A stretch of 64,000 bases of DNA from positions 181,949,294-182,013,293 of the forward strand of contig RSEF01000001.1 in assembly GCA_003993805.1 (NCBI GenBank), read 5' to 3'. The notes beneath the pieces are model-generated. The model did not search any database. It was not told the origin of the DNA and saw nothing but the letters and a program-made list of their open reading frames with translations. Of this stretch, positions 23,801-37,300 are shown piece by piece. A program made the translations under genes and the position numbers. How positions within the stretch are numbered: the first letter of the stretch is position 1; each line of letters begins with the position of its first letter. Origin of the DNA: Himantopus leucocephalus. Lineage: Eukaryota > Chordata > Aves > Charadriiformes > Recurvirostridae.

Positions 23801-26062
23801 GATGTTATGAGTTTAGATGTGCCAGACATAAGTACAGTATTTCTTACGTTTTCTGACTATCAGCATCAGAAAACTAATCATTTTCCTCCACAAACTACAT
23901 ATGAAAGTAGTTTTTCTCCTCCACACAAGCGTTACTGGTACAGTGTTCTAGTTTGTACTTTATAATGTGTTTTGTTGAACAGCAGAATGACATATCACTA
24001 GCAATGCCTCATGCAAGCAAATACACAACTACATCAGATAGAATCTGTGCACAAGTATTTTCTTTAAAATGGGCTGAACTGAATTGAATTGGCTTAGTTT
24101 CTTGTTGATATGTCTGCCTCAGTTAAAAAATATTATATTATATTAACCTCAGTCTAACATATGATGCTATGGCTATCAACTGATTACTTCTTGCATTTCT
24201 CTAAAAACTCATCTCTTGTTAACATATAAGGTACTCAAACAATACTCCTTTACTAACGATAACCCCAGTGCTTTGAACACATTGTGTGATAAAAAGAAAA
24301 ATATCTTGTCTTACTATCATAATGTATACCAAAACTATTTTAAAGCCATTTTGTATTTTGTTTTTTCTCAGGCCAGTAGGAAGGTCCATTACTACTTTCA
24401 TTCATTCTGATCCACCAAACTGGACAATGTGCTAGACAATTTTTTCAGTAGCCTGCTTTATGGAGATATAGCCCATTTTTAACTAGGCTTTCATTTCAGG
24501 AAATGTGTCCTCATGCCACTTTCACTCAGCCTTCCTACGTTCTTTGCCTTCCAACCAGTCTATAGTCTAAAACCGAAATCATTGAGGTGGCAGGAGAAGG
24601 GCCTTAACATTCATAATTCCTCTAGCTATGTATATGCTAGTAAATAAAATAAGAAAAATAAAAGATCTCTAGTTTTGGCCCATGATTATTTATACTGGTT
24701 TATTGTTACTGTTCTCCCCAGCAAAGTTTCAGCACAAATGTTCTAGATTTGGTTCAGATATGGTTTAATTGTTAGAGTTTAGAAATGTAGCCAGTTAGGA
24801 CTCAGATTTCCTGTTCCTTGGTATAAATGACATTTGGGCACATAAGCATCAAGAAAAATGTGTGACCCCTCTGGCAATACAGTCAGAATAATCTCTATCA
24901 TATTTTATTTGGTAGTATAGATGTCACCTTTAAATCTCCAAAGAATAAACTCAGGCTTGATAAGTACCAGCTCCTGATGGAACCTTTGGGCTACATTTAA
25001 TCTAGCAAATAAAATGATATTGCTTCTCTTTGCATAAAGAGATGAGCTAAATTCATTGACATTGCTAAATAAAAGAGGGTGATCACTGACCACAGGACCA
25101 TGTGGTGCAGACTGGCTTACATCCACAGTGCTTAAAACTGTTCCCATCTGCAACATGTCTAGTTTGCATGTCCAAAATAGTGACAAGGAGAATAGTTTGT
25201 TAATCAGATGCTAACTGCTGTCTCCCTAGTCCCCTTTCAGCAGATTAGATATAGTCAAGAAACCTCAGCAACTTTAAGACCAGGTCACCTCTGACATTCC
25301 TGTAGAATAAAAGTTTATAATTTTTAAACCTGCTGATGAAATTCTCTTTATTTTCATTTTTCATTTTCTCTTTGTCATTTTTTGACATAAGCTAACTTAA
25401 TTAATTAATTAATTTTATTTTAATAAGTGGTCTCCAAATAAATACATTTTGAGCAATGATTGTACGTTAAAAACAATGAACTGAAAACCTTTCTATGCTT
25501 TCTGCAGGCAATTAGTAACTCATTTTAGATAATACAGTTTTGAAGCCATTCTGCCCACACACTCACACTCCCACACACACACACACTTTTTTGATCCACT
25601 AAAAATGTTCTGTAGTGAAAATTTCAGTAAAACCCCCTTACTGTGATCCAATTAAGCACTGCAAAAGAACCCACCACACAAATATAAAAAAGTAATCCTT
25701 TTAGAAAATAAAAGTCACCTGGACTACTAAGTGATTTTCCGTAACATGTACATTAGAAGATTAGATTTTTAACTTTCACATTCAGAAACATTTTATAAAT
25801 AAATATATCTAAGCCCTAGAGCAAGCATTTTAAATGAATGAATAAATATACTAGCCTATAGAGTAGTAACTGTTAAAAACTTAAAGGCAAAAAAAGGCAT
25901 TCACCTTGTACATGAAGAATTCAGAAAGTTTCTGCTAAACTCAATTAGAGATATTATTACATACTATAATCTCTTATTAAGAATTTGAACTACACAACAG
26001 ATAGCATTTCTGGAACACATATAAACAACTGTATACATATTTTGGATCTACACATAAAGAAG
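23801..26062. other. Unassigned DNA with small simple repeats
   Basis: Includes TTAATTAATTAATTAA near 25,397-25,412 and an interrupted CA repeat at 25,556-25,586. No gene recognised. Confidence 0.55.
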
Positions 26063-26272
26063 GAATCACAAAATCACAGAGTGGCTGAGGTTGAAGGGGA
26101 CCTCTGGAGGACATCTGGTTCAACTCCTCTGCTTAAGTAGAGCCACCTAAATCCGGTTGCTCAGGACCACATCCAGACAGCTTTTGAATATCTTCAAGGA
26201 TGAAGACTCCACGACCTCTCTGGGCAACCTGTGCCAGGGCTCAGGCACCCTGGCAATAAACAGTGATTCCTT
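26063..26272 (-). mobile_element. CR1 LINE 3' end, short 5'-truncated copy
   Basis: Read on the minus strand this is the CR1 3' untranslated tail. Its 3' terminus lies at the left, with repeats of AATCACA (26,064-26,079) as at other CR1 ends. Then come the family's characteristic GGCTGAGGTTGAAGGGGACC and, further right, ACGACCTCTCTGGGCAACCT text. About 210 bp remain. No coding sequence is kept. Short tail-only copies are the commonest CR1 form. Confidence 0.9.
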
Positions 26273-29200
26273 AACCTTAACTAATTTAATAAACACAGTA
26301 ACATTTTTTTCGCATTCATACCACAGTGAATGTTATGCATACATGCTTTCTTTCACTGACCTTAACGTTCAACTTGTATAACAAAAACATAAGACTACAT
26401 TTGAGACTGAAATTCAGCAAAATTTCACATATCAGAAGACAATTACATGAAAGACTATGGTCATTTGAATCATTGAATCTCCAGAAAAAAGAAAAAAAAA
26501 GAAAAAAAAAACCAACAGACTAAACCCAAGTCTAAAGTTCCCAATCAGATAAAATACTGCTAAAATCTTTATTAAGGTTAGGATCTTAGTGTGTTCAGTA
26601 CTAGTGTATCATTTCAGTCAGATTTGTCCAGTATGCCTCCTGATGTTCGTCACTTGCTTACAGCTATCTATCTATCTATTTGTGTCACTCACCTTCTACT
26701 TAGGGCTATATCTGATAAAGAACTAAATATGCAAATACAGAGACGTGCAATTGTTCTGACTCTATTTCAAGTTGAATGGCTTTAATTCAGTTAGCAAAAG
26801 ATAGGTGACATTTGAGGTGTGCTAGCATATCCAAGATATTTGTGTGGAATGGTAAAATATCTATTGAGAACTGTAAAGTTTTGAAAGGCAGAAGGACTCC
26901 TAAGGCATCTAAAATAGCCCTAGATGCTTAAGTTCACTTAACTGAATCTCACCCTCCTTGACTCTTTCTAAACCACTCAAGCTGAGCAGTTCCCAAAAGC
27001 TAGATGTCCCACTTTCTGTTCTCATCCTAACCTGGTTAAGACTTTTTTTTTTTTAAAAAGTAGCAACACACAGCAGAATTTGCTCAGGCACTTTCTCGCA
27101 GTAGTGGATTCAGCCCTGAATTCTGGTTGAACAGAAGTTCCTATGTGCAGCCATGAACCAGACACTTAAGATGAAAGGAGATAGTTCAGATGTGGCTGCG
27201 CTCTGTGCTCTGCTTTTTTATAAGCTGGTTCCAGTCGTCCCTTGAACAGTAGCTTTCCTTAAGGGGAAAGGCACCAACAAACCTCCTGTTGTATTTAAAG
27301 AGACAGAAAAGCCTGTACACTCTGAATTTCTTCCCCAGTGATGCTTTGGTTGTCCCTTGAATACATAGGAGACACGGGGTGTTATTAATTACCTTGCTGA
27401 GACTAAGTATCCAAAGTAAATCTTTGCTTACAGTTCAACAATGTGAATTTGTCTCCAGCTTTTAGACTATAAGATAGACATGGAGACTGCATTTTGAATT
27501 TATTTTTTATTATTATTCTTTTTAATTTTTTTTTGCAGTGAGATTCTTGTCCATGGCCAAACTTTTTATGGACTTGTCATCATCGCTTGAATGCAGACAG
27601 TGTTCAAGAAGTCCTGGCAATATCAAGAGGTAACAATTCATTAAGAGAAATTCATTAAGCCTGTTCACTTCTCAGGTTCTGTAAGAACTTTATGCCAATA
27701 GTTCTTTTACCTGTCATTTTGTTCTGATCTTGGCATCTTGACTAGATACTGCACAACCAATTGCTATAGAATGTGTATTTTTTAGATTCTATTATAAAGT
27801 TCTGTTTTATAGGATGTATTATGGAGCATTCATTTTTAATGGAGACAATGGGGGGGGTTGTTGAGGGGTTTTGTTGTTTTTTCTTGTTTGTTTGGGTTTT
27901 TTTCCTACAGAAATCTGATAATAGAAATTAATGGAAATGCAAGGATTTGTAGATTAGGCTGTTTTTACTGATGTAAAATCCACTGTATAAAACTGGGGCC
28001 TGTTGCATCATTTAATCATTACAGTTGGAGTACTTGGAAATGAAAGTGGCCACGTGTCTGACATCCTTAAAAACAATAATTTGGAAAAGATAATTTTCAG
28101 AAGTATGTACAATGTCAAAGGCTCAGTTTACATATTCAGCCAATGGAACTTCATTTGTTTCACACTTCATGTGTCAGTCTAGAATCTGATGCATGTGGCA
28201 TTGAGCTCCATCTATGCACTTAGGTAGTCAATAGTAAATTTTACCTGCATAGGTTGCGGATACTTTTGGATACTGTTCCATAACAACTAAATGTTTTCAG
28301 CCTGCTTAGTCACAATTAAACACATAGAGCATTCTTTTTTGTTGTTGTTTTAAACTTTGCTCTGAATCTTTCTCAGTTATTGCTACTCCTGTCATAACAC
28401 TGGGGTAGATGAAAGTGTCTTCCCAAACAAAAAAGGGTCAGGGACCAATCCCTGACCCAGATCCCCGCAACACCCACTTGCTTGTATACACACTGCTATA
28501 TCTAATCTGCTCTACTGCAGGTATATCTAGAAGAAATTTAGTTGGGGCAGTCCAAAGTGGGTTGAGGGAATGATCTAACATCATGCCTTCTTTCACTTAG
28601 CAGCATAAATGTACCAAAGATAATGAGACACACAATGTAGAAACACATCTTTCTCCGATTTTTCTAAAATTAACAAAAGTAGCTTTTTTCTAGTATTGGA
28701 CTGGCTGGACAGAGTTTATGACAGATTCACTCTAAAATTGGAGCAATATCAAAACATTAATACTCTTCCTCCTTCACTGTGTTTTCCTCTGCATAGTTTA
28801 CCAGTACTAAACTCCCTGTAGTTAATTTCCCATATAAAGTACTAAAATTACTACAGCAGTGTCCGAGAACAATATTTTGACCAGCTGCTTTCAAATACTG
28901 ATATGTTTGTTGCTTATTTTGCAACACTTTTGAGAGAATATTCATCTTGCAAAATCAGCACTGTGGCAGAAGCAGCTATTCTGTGAGGAAGTCCCAGGTT
29001 AAATATTTTTTCATAACAATCATTGAGTTAGCGAAAAATCATAATGTACGAAATGGCATAAACTGGCATAACTCCACAGACATGAACAGAGCTATCCTTC
29101 TTTATGCTGGATGACAGCATAAAGACTATGACAGCCTAAATATTGTTAACATCCAGAAACACTCGACTTCTTTTCCTGAAAGAATAGCTCTTCAACTATA

Positions 29201-29982
29201 TTCTTGTCTTCTGTGATCATTTCTAACTATTTCATTAACTGCAACAGTATATCCACACATTCAAATGTAATTAGACCATTCTTAAATTTATGGAGTTGTC
29301 ACATAGTCCATAAACAAGCCTACTTGATGTGCCTAAACTTAGGCAGACAGAACAACTTTTCATGAAGAAAATGTAGGCATTTACTTTAGGACCGCTTTAA
29401 GAAACACCTTAAATTTAAGTGAAATTTATATCCCCAAAGAAGTACTTACACTTCTTGTAGGGTATGGACCCTAGAATAAACCATCATCTTTTGCATTCTG
29501 GTTTTCCTCAGTAACAGATTTTCTTGTTTGCTCCAGAATGCAGCTGGTGAGCAAATTAACATGTAGGGAGGAGGGATCAGGGCCATGTAGTAAAGCAGAA
29601 AGTAAATTTACTTGGCAATTTCAGTTGTGGCTACAGCTTTTCTGCTTAATGCAATCACTTCAAGAAAGTGATCCTTGGTCCTTTGACAAAGAGGTGCAAA
29701 TCATCTCACGTCCGTGGTGATCAAGTCATCTTATAAGTTAGGCCAACTGGATCCCCCTTCAGTTTATTCTGTGCATGTTTAAGCCTATTTCTGTATAAGA
29801 GCAAACGCACTTTTGGTAACATGAAACTAGATGCTTTATTAAGACACATTTTTTAATCACTAGCTTAGCCTTCCAATATTGTATTGCATTTCTTAAATCT
29901 GCTAGCATACTTCAACTGAAGCACAAGATGATAAATTTCCTCTAGGAATGGAAATGATAGTCGGTGTCTTGATAGATCAATA
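26273..29982. other. Unassigned DNA with low-complexity patches
   Basis: Contains an A-rich/AAAG tract (26,485-26,511), a T-rich run near 27,043-27,054 and a G/T-rich patch with G7 at 27,851-27,902. A perfect hairpin occurs at 28,435-28,458 (listed separately). No gene recognised. Confidence 0.55.
28435..28458. repeat. Perfect GC-rich hairpin, 10-bp stem and 4-nt loop
   Basis: GGGTCAGGGA (28,435-28,444) pairs exactly with TCCCTGACCC (28,449-28,458) around CCAA. It is too short for a microRNA precursor. It stands out from AT-rich surroundings but has no assigned role. Confidence 0.6.
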
Positions 29983-30014
29983 GATGGATGGATGGATGGA
30001 TGGATGGATGGATG

Positions 30015-30050
<36 letters not shown>
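29983..30050 (+). repeat. Compound tetranucleotide microsatellite (GATG)8(GATA)9
   Basis: Eight exact GATG units (29,983-30,014) change without interruption to nine GATA units (30,015-30,050). Likely polymorphic. It produces an open frame of repeated SIYL and SIHP text on the minus strand that is not a gene. Confidence 0.95.
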
Positions 30051-30053
<3 letters not shown>

Positions 30054-31069
30054 TAAAATATTCCAGTACTTCCATGTGGAAGCTCTGCATTTTTGGGTGG
30101 ATTTCAGGCTGGGAGTTCTTTGCACTGGGAGATCAGAATGCAGAGAGCACGTGAAGCCCCTTTCCAGTGGGGAAATCATGGAGTGCTACTTTGAACCAAG
30201 TCAGGGGACAGAGAAATTTCTATCTTGCCATGATTACCAACCATGCTGCAGGAGCAAAGAAGAGACAAGAATGAAAGGTCATGAAGATAAAGATAGAGCC
30301 AGCAACAGTCTCTCAGTCTTCTTAATGAGCACAACCATCAGTCATAATAGATTAAAATAACTCGTTAAGATGCACCAGACGTTTGCTCTCTCTGTTCCCT
30401 TTCCTTCTCCAGGTCTGTTTGCTGTGTTCAGCATCAGAAGTTCAGCTGTGTTTGTGCACAAAAAGTTACTCACAAAACACTGGGAAGTTAGATGTTGCTG
30501 TTACAAAAATGCTGTGTTAGGACCCAACTCCGTCCTCAGTTGAACAGACCTGACTCCCTTCCCAGTTAAGGGAAGTGTTGAGGTGCACTAACACTAAGCT
30601 GAACTACAGGCAGAACCAAAACTTGATCTTTTAAAAGGCTTCTTAATAACTGGAGTGCTTAATTCAAAACTGTTCCACAGGTAAATCAATTACTGTGATA
30701 AGTGAGTCTGCCACTAGAACAATGAGAAAATATTCCTGAGATATTTATGCAGTAGTAGCAGATTTGTACTGAACACAGCAAAATTAACTGACTGTAGATG
30801 TTGGGGATTTTTTATTATTATTTTAAAGAAATAGAATCACACATACACACAAAAATTATAGAACACATTTTCAGGTTTTGAAAAACAGCTATCACTTTGG
30901 CTATGCTGGATCTATTCATTTTTCTCAGAGATGTAACAATTAAATGGATCTATGAAGAACTGAGTATGAGGCCCTCGAGGTCATACTGGACGTGTTTTCT
31001 CAGTTTGCTCATGCTGAGCTAAAAAGCTGTTGTCTAAAGCAGTAGCAGCAGAAAGAAAATGCATTAAAA
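30051..31069. other. Unassigned DNA
   Basis: No gene or element recognised. The frame at 30,076-30,360 (94 codons) has no motif. Confidence 0.55.
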
Positions 31070-31470
31070 AAAAAAAAGGCAGGCTCCTGTGAATTTATGA
31101 GGAGTGCATCACAAAGACAAATATTTCAGCCATGCAATTCCATTCGGCCTTTTCAGCTGTGTGTCCATAGCAAGTCAACGGCTAAATTGAAAAATCAATT
31201 CCAATTTAAATTATTGGAATAAAGAACACCAGGAGTCAGAGATAAAATGGCTTTGTTCTCTGAGATCCTTTTTAATTGGAAAGTTATTTCTTCAGGGTAT
31301 TCTAATGGTTCTGAGGAAAGATTGCAAAACAAAGTTGATCGGCTGGGGGAAGGTTAATAGCTAATGTGCTTTTCTTGCTGCACAGCAGCCTCCTGTCTTT
31401 ATGACAGCCTCCATCATATGTGCAAAGAGCCATGATTCTAAATCATTTGATACATGTGACTGTAGTGTCT
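31070..31470. promoter_or_regulatory. Candidate conserved non-coding block
   Basis: Unique, non-coding, of mixed composition. It contains AATCAATTCCAATTTAAATT (31,192-31,211), TTTAATTGG, GGCTTTGTTCT and CATTTGATACATG boxes. I flag it on sequence texture alone, without any alignment, so certainty is low. Confidence 0.2.
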
Positions 31471-32100
31471 CCCTCAGTCTCCCCAAAAAAAACCCATATT
31501 ATGGATGTTACTCTGACATATTCATAAGACTTCAGCTGGCATTCTGGCCAGAATTTCTTTGCTTACAGAGGCGTACATGATCATTTGCTTAAAACTTCCA
31601 TGATGTTGAGTGGTTTTTCTGAAGGTTAATACGATTTTATCTGTATCAGGGGTATTTTAAATAAAACACTGATAGACCTACATATGGAAAGCATTTTCCT
31701 TTTATTTCAAGACTACTGAAACCATAACCACGGAGGACAATCAGCAACTACAGCGAGAAAAACTGAAGCGAAACTGTGATTACAGAGAGGAAACGAGATT
31801 ATGTTGACACAGGGCAGAGTGAGAAAGGAAAGACAAGACATTGCTGGAAAGAAATAAGCAGATTAATAAACAGTCATTACGTTTAAACTAAAGCAGAGCA
31901 GAAAGGAAAGTCTTGCTGCTCATATAAGTCTCATAACCAACACCTAGAAATGTCATGGTTTAGTTACAACATCACAGTAACCTTTGCTCTCTTAGCAGGA
32001 AACTGTTTAGGGCAGCTGTAGATTAGAAGCCTTAAATGGGCATTTAATTTGAAATTAATAAAACAGTTATGGTATGTGTTAAGAAAAGTTACTGAGGTTT
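31471..32100. other. Unassigned DNA
   Basis: No gene or element recognised. Confidence 0.55.
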
Positions 32101-32104
32101 GCTT

Positions 32105-32385
32105 AGTATATTTAATTAGTGTAAAAGAGATAAATCTAGTTGCCATGTAATGAACTGAGAACTGCAGATACAGTAAATGTGTACTTACGTTCCTATTATT
32201 AATGCATTAAACTTGTAAGAATGTTTAGGAATTTAATTAGCATTTAATAAGATAGCTATAGCAAATTACAGTAGTTAGATGTTAAATGTAAATTAATATT
32301 TTTAGTATTTAATTGATATTAACTAATTAATTACTGTTTATTACATGGCAACTAGATTTATCTTTTATAGAGTTATTAAATCTAA
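32105..32385. repeat. Long inverted repeat: 24-bp perfect arms, 188-bp spacer
   Basis: 32,128-32,151 and 32,340-32,363 are exact reverse complements (AACTAGATTTATCT on the right arm). Partial pairing continues outward (TTAATTAG... against ...TTATTAAATC) and inward for about 12 bp with mismatches. The spacer is very AT-rich with many TTAAT and ATTAA words. It could be a decayed hairpin-type non-autonomous DNA transposon. I see no obvious target-site duplication. Confidence 0.55.
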
Positions 32386-34134
32386 ATTAAAAGTTCTTTT
32401 TTAAGTGGCCTCTACTCAATTAAAAAAATATAGTCTCTGGGATTATCAGGGTTTACCTTCATGCAGGAATCGGGTGAGCTTGGGTATTAAATCTGAAACA
32501 TAAATTATACAGCATATAAGGAGATAAAGTAGCTTCACGCAGGAAGAATATTATTTGTGTGGATAATCCCAAGAAAAGGAAATTACTCAACTGAGTAGAG
32601 ATTTTTTTTGTGGAAGTATTTCCTGAATTAGGCAACAGAAATGAAAAAGTTTGCAAAAACAAAATAAAACTTGTTTTGGAATCTCAAAAAAGTTTTCTCA
32701 TCCTATTTGGAACTAACTTTCCAGTAGCCCAATGACATGTTTGAGAAGGAGATAAGCAATCAGATTTTCAAGGACTTTATATATGAAATAATTGCTTAAA
32801 AAAAATCTCACCACAGACAACAAATTATGGTTTTGGGATGTGGAATACTTTGGAATTTGTGGCCTTTACTTAAATGGGAGTTGCACTGCTCTGCATCCTC
32901 ATTTATACCTTATACTGAACATTTAAGCTATGTAATACTGACGCTGTAAAATCATTTATATGCCAGTAATGACAAGATCTTATAAGACTTATTTCTGAGA
33001 GTAAAGCGATTTTACAAAAGCAAAAGAGAATGTGTGTTAAGTCGTCTAGTCCACTGATATGCCAAACAAGGAGTTGCTGTGAGCTCCTGGGGCTGTATTT
33101 CAATAAAAGGCTGATGTACCTAAAGCATGACTAAGAGGAGTTCAGATATCTTCAACTCATCATGTCACCTCCTTCGTGACTTGAAAATCCTATAAGTGCT
33201 TCCATCAACATGGACATACACAGAACTTTGCCATGAGAGGAATGCCATCTAGACATTTTTCTAGCATATACGGCTGACTGGCATGCCTCAGCTGAGGTCC
33301 ACACAGGGTCTAGTGCAACAGCCATGCACTAAGAACACCTGAAATGACAAAAGCATTAGGACTTTCAGGAAATTCAGCTACTGAGCTTTATGTTCTTCAG
33401 CTGTAAAATGAGAAATATATTTAATTACACTTGTGAAATAATCTCCAGTTTACCAAAAATTATTTGTAAAGCCTAACTTACCTGTACATTCTGCAAATCC
33501 TTGTATATTTTATTACCTGTTATTTTATTATCTCCTTCCAGATAATGAATAAAGATATCAAAGTCAGACTAAAGCAAAATGTCTGTGGGGTCTTTAAATC
33601 TTAGGGATTGTAGAGAGTTGCTAAAATCTTACACTCTGATTTTTTTTATTACATTTATTGCTGTCTGGATCTTTCTTTTAACCTTTGAGAATTTTATTGT
33701 AAAGCTACTTCGGCCTTTTATAATTTCCTTCTCTTTCCCTTGTTATTAGAATAATACTTTCTTGTAATTTAGTCTTAGTACTTTTTATATATCAGTTTCT
33801 CCTCTACAGACATATTCGACTACATCTTCTCATTGCTATTACCTCAGTATAAATAAAAACCTGATCTCACCCAAATCATCAGCAAAACTCAAATGGATTT
33901 GAGTGGGATTTTGACTGTTCCTTAATTCTCAACTATTTTTAATTCTCCACTATTGAAATTTAATGCATTTATACTACCGGTTTTTACAAATCACTTCATA
34001 GTCTGCTTACTTTACATTCAAGTATCTGAAGAGTACTATTTTCATAATCTTTTCTATTGACACTTCCTTAACGATAAAGGCTCTATATTCTAGATAACCC
34101 TTCTGTCTGAATCATGACACTGTCCTCTACATAC
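32386..34134. other. Unassigned DNA
   Basis: No gene recognised. A 12-bp perfect palindrome CCTCAGCTGAGG with a CAGCTG E-box lies at 33,286-33,297. Confidence 0.55.
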
Positions 34135-34330
34135 CGAACTCAGGGATGCCTTTGGTGATTCATGGCTGGATGTACTTGTCACCCACCAGATGGCTGCATA
34201 GTTAAAGTTTCCCATGAGTACAGCACCTTGAGATTTCAAGCTCCCTGGTAGCTGGTCCAGGAATTTTTCATACTTGCTCTCGTCAAGTCTTCAGGGTCTA
34301 TAGCAGATGCTACTGCAGTTTACTTATTTT
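34135..34330 (-). mobile_element. CR1-like LINE remnant, endonuclease domain
   Basis: On the minus strand one frame reads YRP, a stop, then a Leu/Asp/Glu-rich linker and VLMGNFNYAAIWW. This matches the CR1 endonuclease signature (GDFNxPDICW) with Asp changed to Asn and several substitutions. At least one nonsense codon interrupts it. Only about 65 codons are recognisable, with neither the 5' domain nor RT adjacent. It is older than the CR1 at 3.2 kb. Confidence 0.75.
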
Positions 34331-37300
34331 AGTGCTACCATACTTCTTCCATTATCTCACTGTCCTAACTGGTTTAGTAAATATTTTAGATCCATACTTC
34401 TAATGCAGAAGAAGTAGGGTTTAAATTATAGGTTGATACATCTGCCAGTGTGTGAAAATAACTCCTTTAAACTGAAATTTCTACTCATTCCTGGAAAATT
34501 ACATTCTTTCAGATGAAAAAAAAAAACCCAAACCAAAACCAACAAAAAAACCCAACCAAACCAAAGACCACAACAATAAAGTGAGAACATGCATATTGAT
34601 TTAAATTTAAAAAAAAATGTTTAAAACTGTGTTCTTTCTTCATCTACTTTAGACTTCATCATCCCCTAAATCCCACTGAATTCAATGGTAAAAAAAAAAT
34701 CTGTAAGATCTGGATGGGGAAGGAAAGGAACTAAACTTGCTTCTGACAATATTTACTCTTTGGGTATTTTCCTGTTGTCCTTGCAATTGTCAAGCATTTT
34801 TGACACTTATTTTGCCATTTACCTTTGCAACAAAATGGCACCTTAGATTGTTTCTGACATGGTTTTCAAGAAATTATATATCTTATACTATACATGTATG
34901 CAGGAATACACGCATATATGTACACATATACTATTTCTCCATGTGTATGCTAAGTTCCTTGTTAAGAACAGGGGTAACTAGATAATTCAGTGGCCATTCA
35001 GCCACTGTGATTATAAAAAGACAGGTTTTCAGCCTGGCTGCGTGTAAGGAAGTTGTACAGATACCTTCATGTTCAGCTACTTTTTCTTCCCCATCAGGAC
35101 TGATTAACATTTGACAAGAGTCCAGACCAAATCTTCTTCTCACAATATTCTTAATGAGATATGACTGTACAAAGCCCATGTACACTGTATTTAACTTCAG
35201 GAGGCAGAAGATGTATGTGCCTGAGGTTACTAAGTGCAGCATCTAATAATTATGTTCTATGTTGATTGCCCTTTTTAGATTAATATGCGTTAGAGGAAGC
35301 AAATATATGTTTTCCTGGTTTTGTTTTAAATTGAAACTTAGTAACTTTAGGAGAGACTGTAAGACCTTAATTGCTTTAAAATACTATTGAACATGTTAAA
35401 ACTGAAACCTGAAAACATTTAACAAGAATTCTTTAAAAGCTTTTTGGATTGTGTCACCATCAATCTGCAATGCAAGACCTAGAGACAGCAATCCCACCTG
35501 AATCATGCTACAGTTAATATGTACTTGCTAATATAATTTATCAAGCATTCTAAATCCGTATGACACAAATGTATGGCATTCAGACTGAAAAAGTTCATCA
35601 AGAGTTGTAAGGAAAACTGAATGAATGCATTATAGGCTTTTTCCATGCAGTGTTTTCCCCTATCTGCCTCCTTAAACCATTTCACACTCAATGGTTTCCT
35701 GCGTGCTCTGTTGCAGATTTATTCTTCTCTTGATGCATGCATGTAACTCCCCATTAATGTTAGTAGGAATGAGATTTACGTATGTGCACTGAGAGGAGAA
35801 CAGACCCCATGGTATTTTATTCGCCTATACAGGATTATAGCCTCTGAGGATAGATTTGAGTTTTTTGTTGTTAGCAAAAAAGCAGCTTGACAAGTAGCTT
35901 TTTGATTGATAATACACTGGGAGTCATAATTTATATAATCTTACACCTGCTACTGAACATAAAGGTCACTTTAAAGGTGTGAGTTGTGTGCACTGGGGCA
36001 GAGCATAAACTAGAGGGTCAGTTTTCAGCGGTTACTGTAAGATGGAAAAACAGACAAAAACTCTACCAATACTGATAAAATTGAAAATATCATGGCAAGC
36101 ATTGTAATTAACAGCAAGTTTCCAGAACTTGACATTCTGAGCAAGTGTCATTCCCTAGGTTATTACAGAGGGAATTAGAGTGGCCTTTCACTGTCAAACT
36201 GATATATACCATTGGAGCACTGCTGAAGAAAAAGTATCATTCGTGATGTCTTTTCAGGATTTAAACATCTGCTGAATTCCATCTCTTTCTATCATCTTCT
36301 GAAAATAGATACACATCTCAAAAGGTCTCTATTTGGGGCATTGAGTGGATTCAGTATTTCAGCATTTTTCTTTTTTAAAAAATTAGCTCTACTTTATATG
36401 TGAGAACTCTCTTGTACACAGTATCAGCAGGGCATTTTTAACGCTTAAATATTTTTACGGGGAGACTGGCTTCATGAAATGTATTCCTGTGATAAATCAC
36501 TGCATACAGTCATTTTTCTAAAGAATCCTGTTCATACACTGGGGAAAAATAAGAGAAAAAAACGTTCATGCTATAAAGTAGAAAGATATTTGGGTTTATT
36601 CTTGCTTTGGTTTTCTTTTTTTTTTTTTCTAATAGCCTTGCAAATGTGTAAGGACGTAACTAATGTCTGTGCAAAGCATTATTTGTTACTGGATGGGATC
36701 CAAATTATTAACCTTCTTGTTCTAACCTTCATCTCCTGCTGCTACCTAGAAGCAGTAGGGAACTGTACTTTCAGGGTAGGGAGATATTCGTCCTTTGAGT
36801 TTTTCAGTCAAACATTACCAGTATCTGTACTAACATGTTCACATTCGGTGGTTCTAATTATTGTGTCTTCACAATTTGCTGTAATTATTAATTATATAAT
36901 AGATAGGGTTAATTTAACTTCAACTTTCATCTAAAAAGTAATCCAAAGCCAGAAAAAAGCCAATAAGAGCTTTTTAATTGTCTTTGGGTGCTTTGATCAG
37001 CTTTCTCCAAGCTTTGAATATGACCCAATCTTGAATGTGTTGTGTGATTTTTGACTTCAGTACTGATGATTAGGGCTTCCAAGCCAATTTAGGATTTCCA
37101 GTCTATGCTGAAAACTATTGAATCCTCCAGGTGACTGGGTGACTGTAGTCTCTATTGATTTGAATCATTTGTTTGGAACAAGATGGGAGACTTAGAATTT
37201 GGAAGTAATATCTACAACATAGAATGTTCATTGTCTCCTGTCATGAGAGGAGAATGTATTTCTCCTTTCAGAGTGGGGAAATGGTTACAAGAAATGACTT

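Noticed and set aside
29865..30179. Minus-strand frame with SIYL/SIHP repeats
   Set aside because: Produced by the GATG/GATA microsatellite.
36479..36934. 151-codon open frame, the longest outside mobile elements
   Set aside because: Phe/Leu/Ser-rich as expected of T-rich DNA, no domain, no splice or promoter context. A rough chance estimate from base composition allows about one such frame in some windows of this size.
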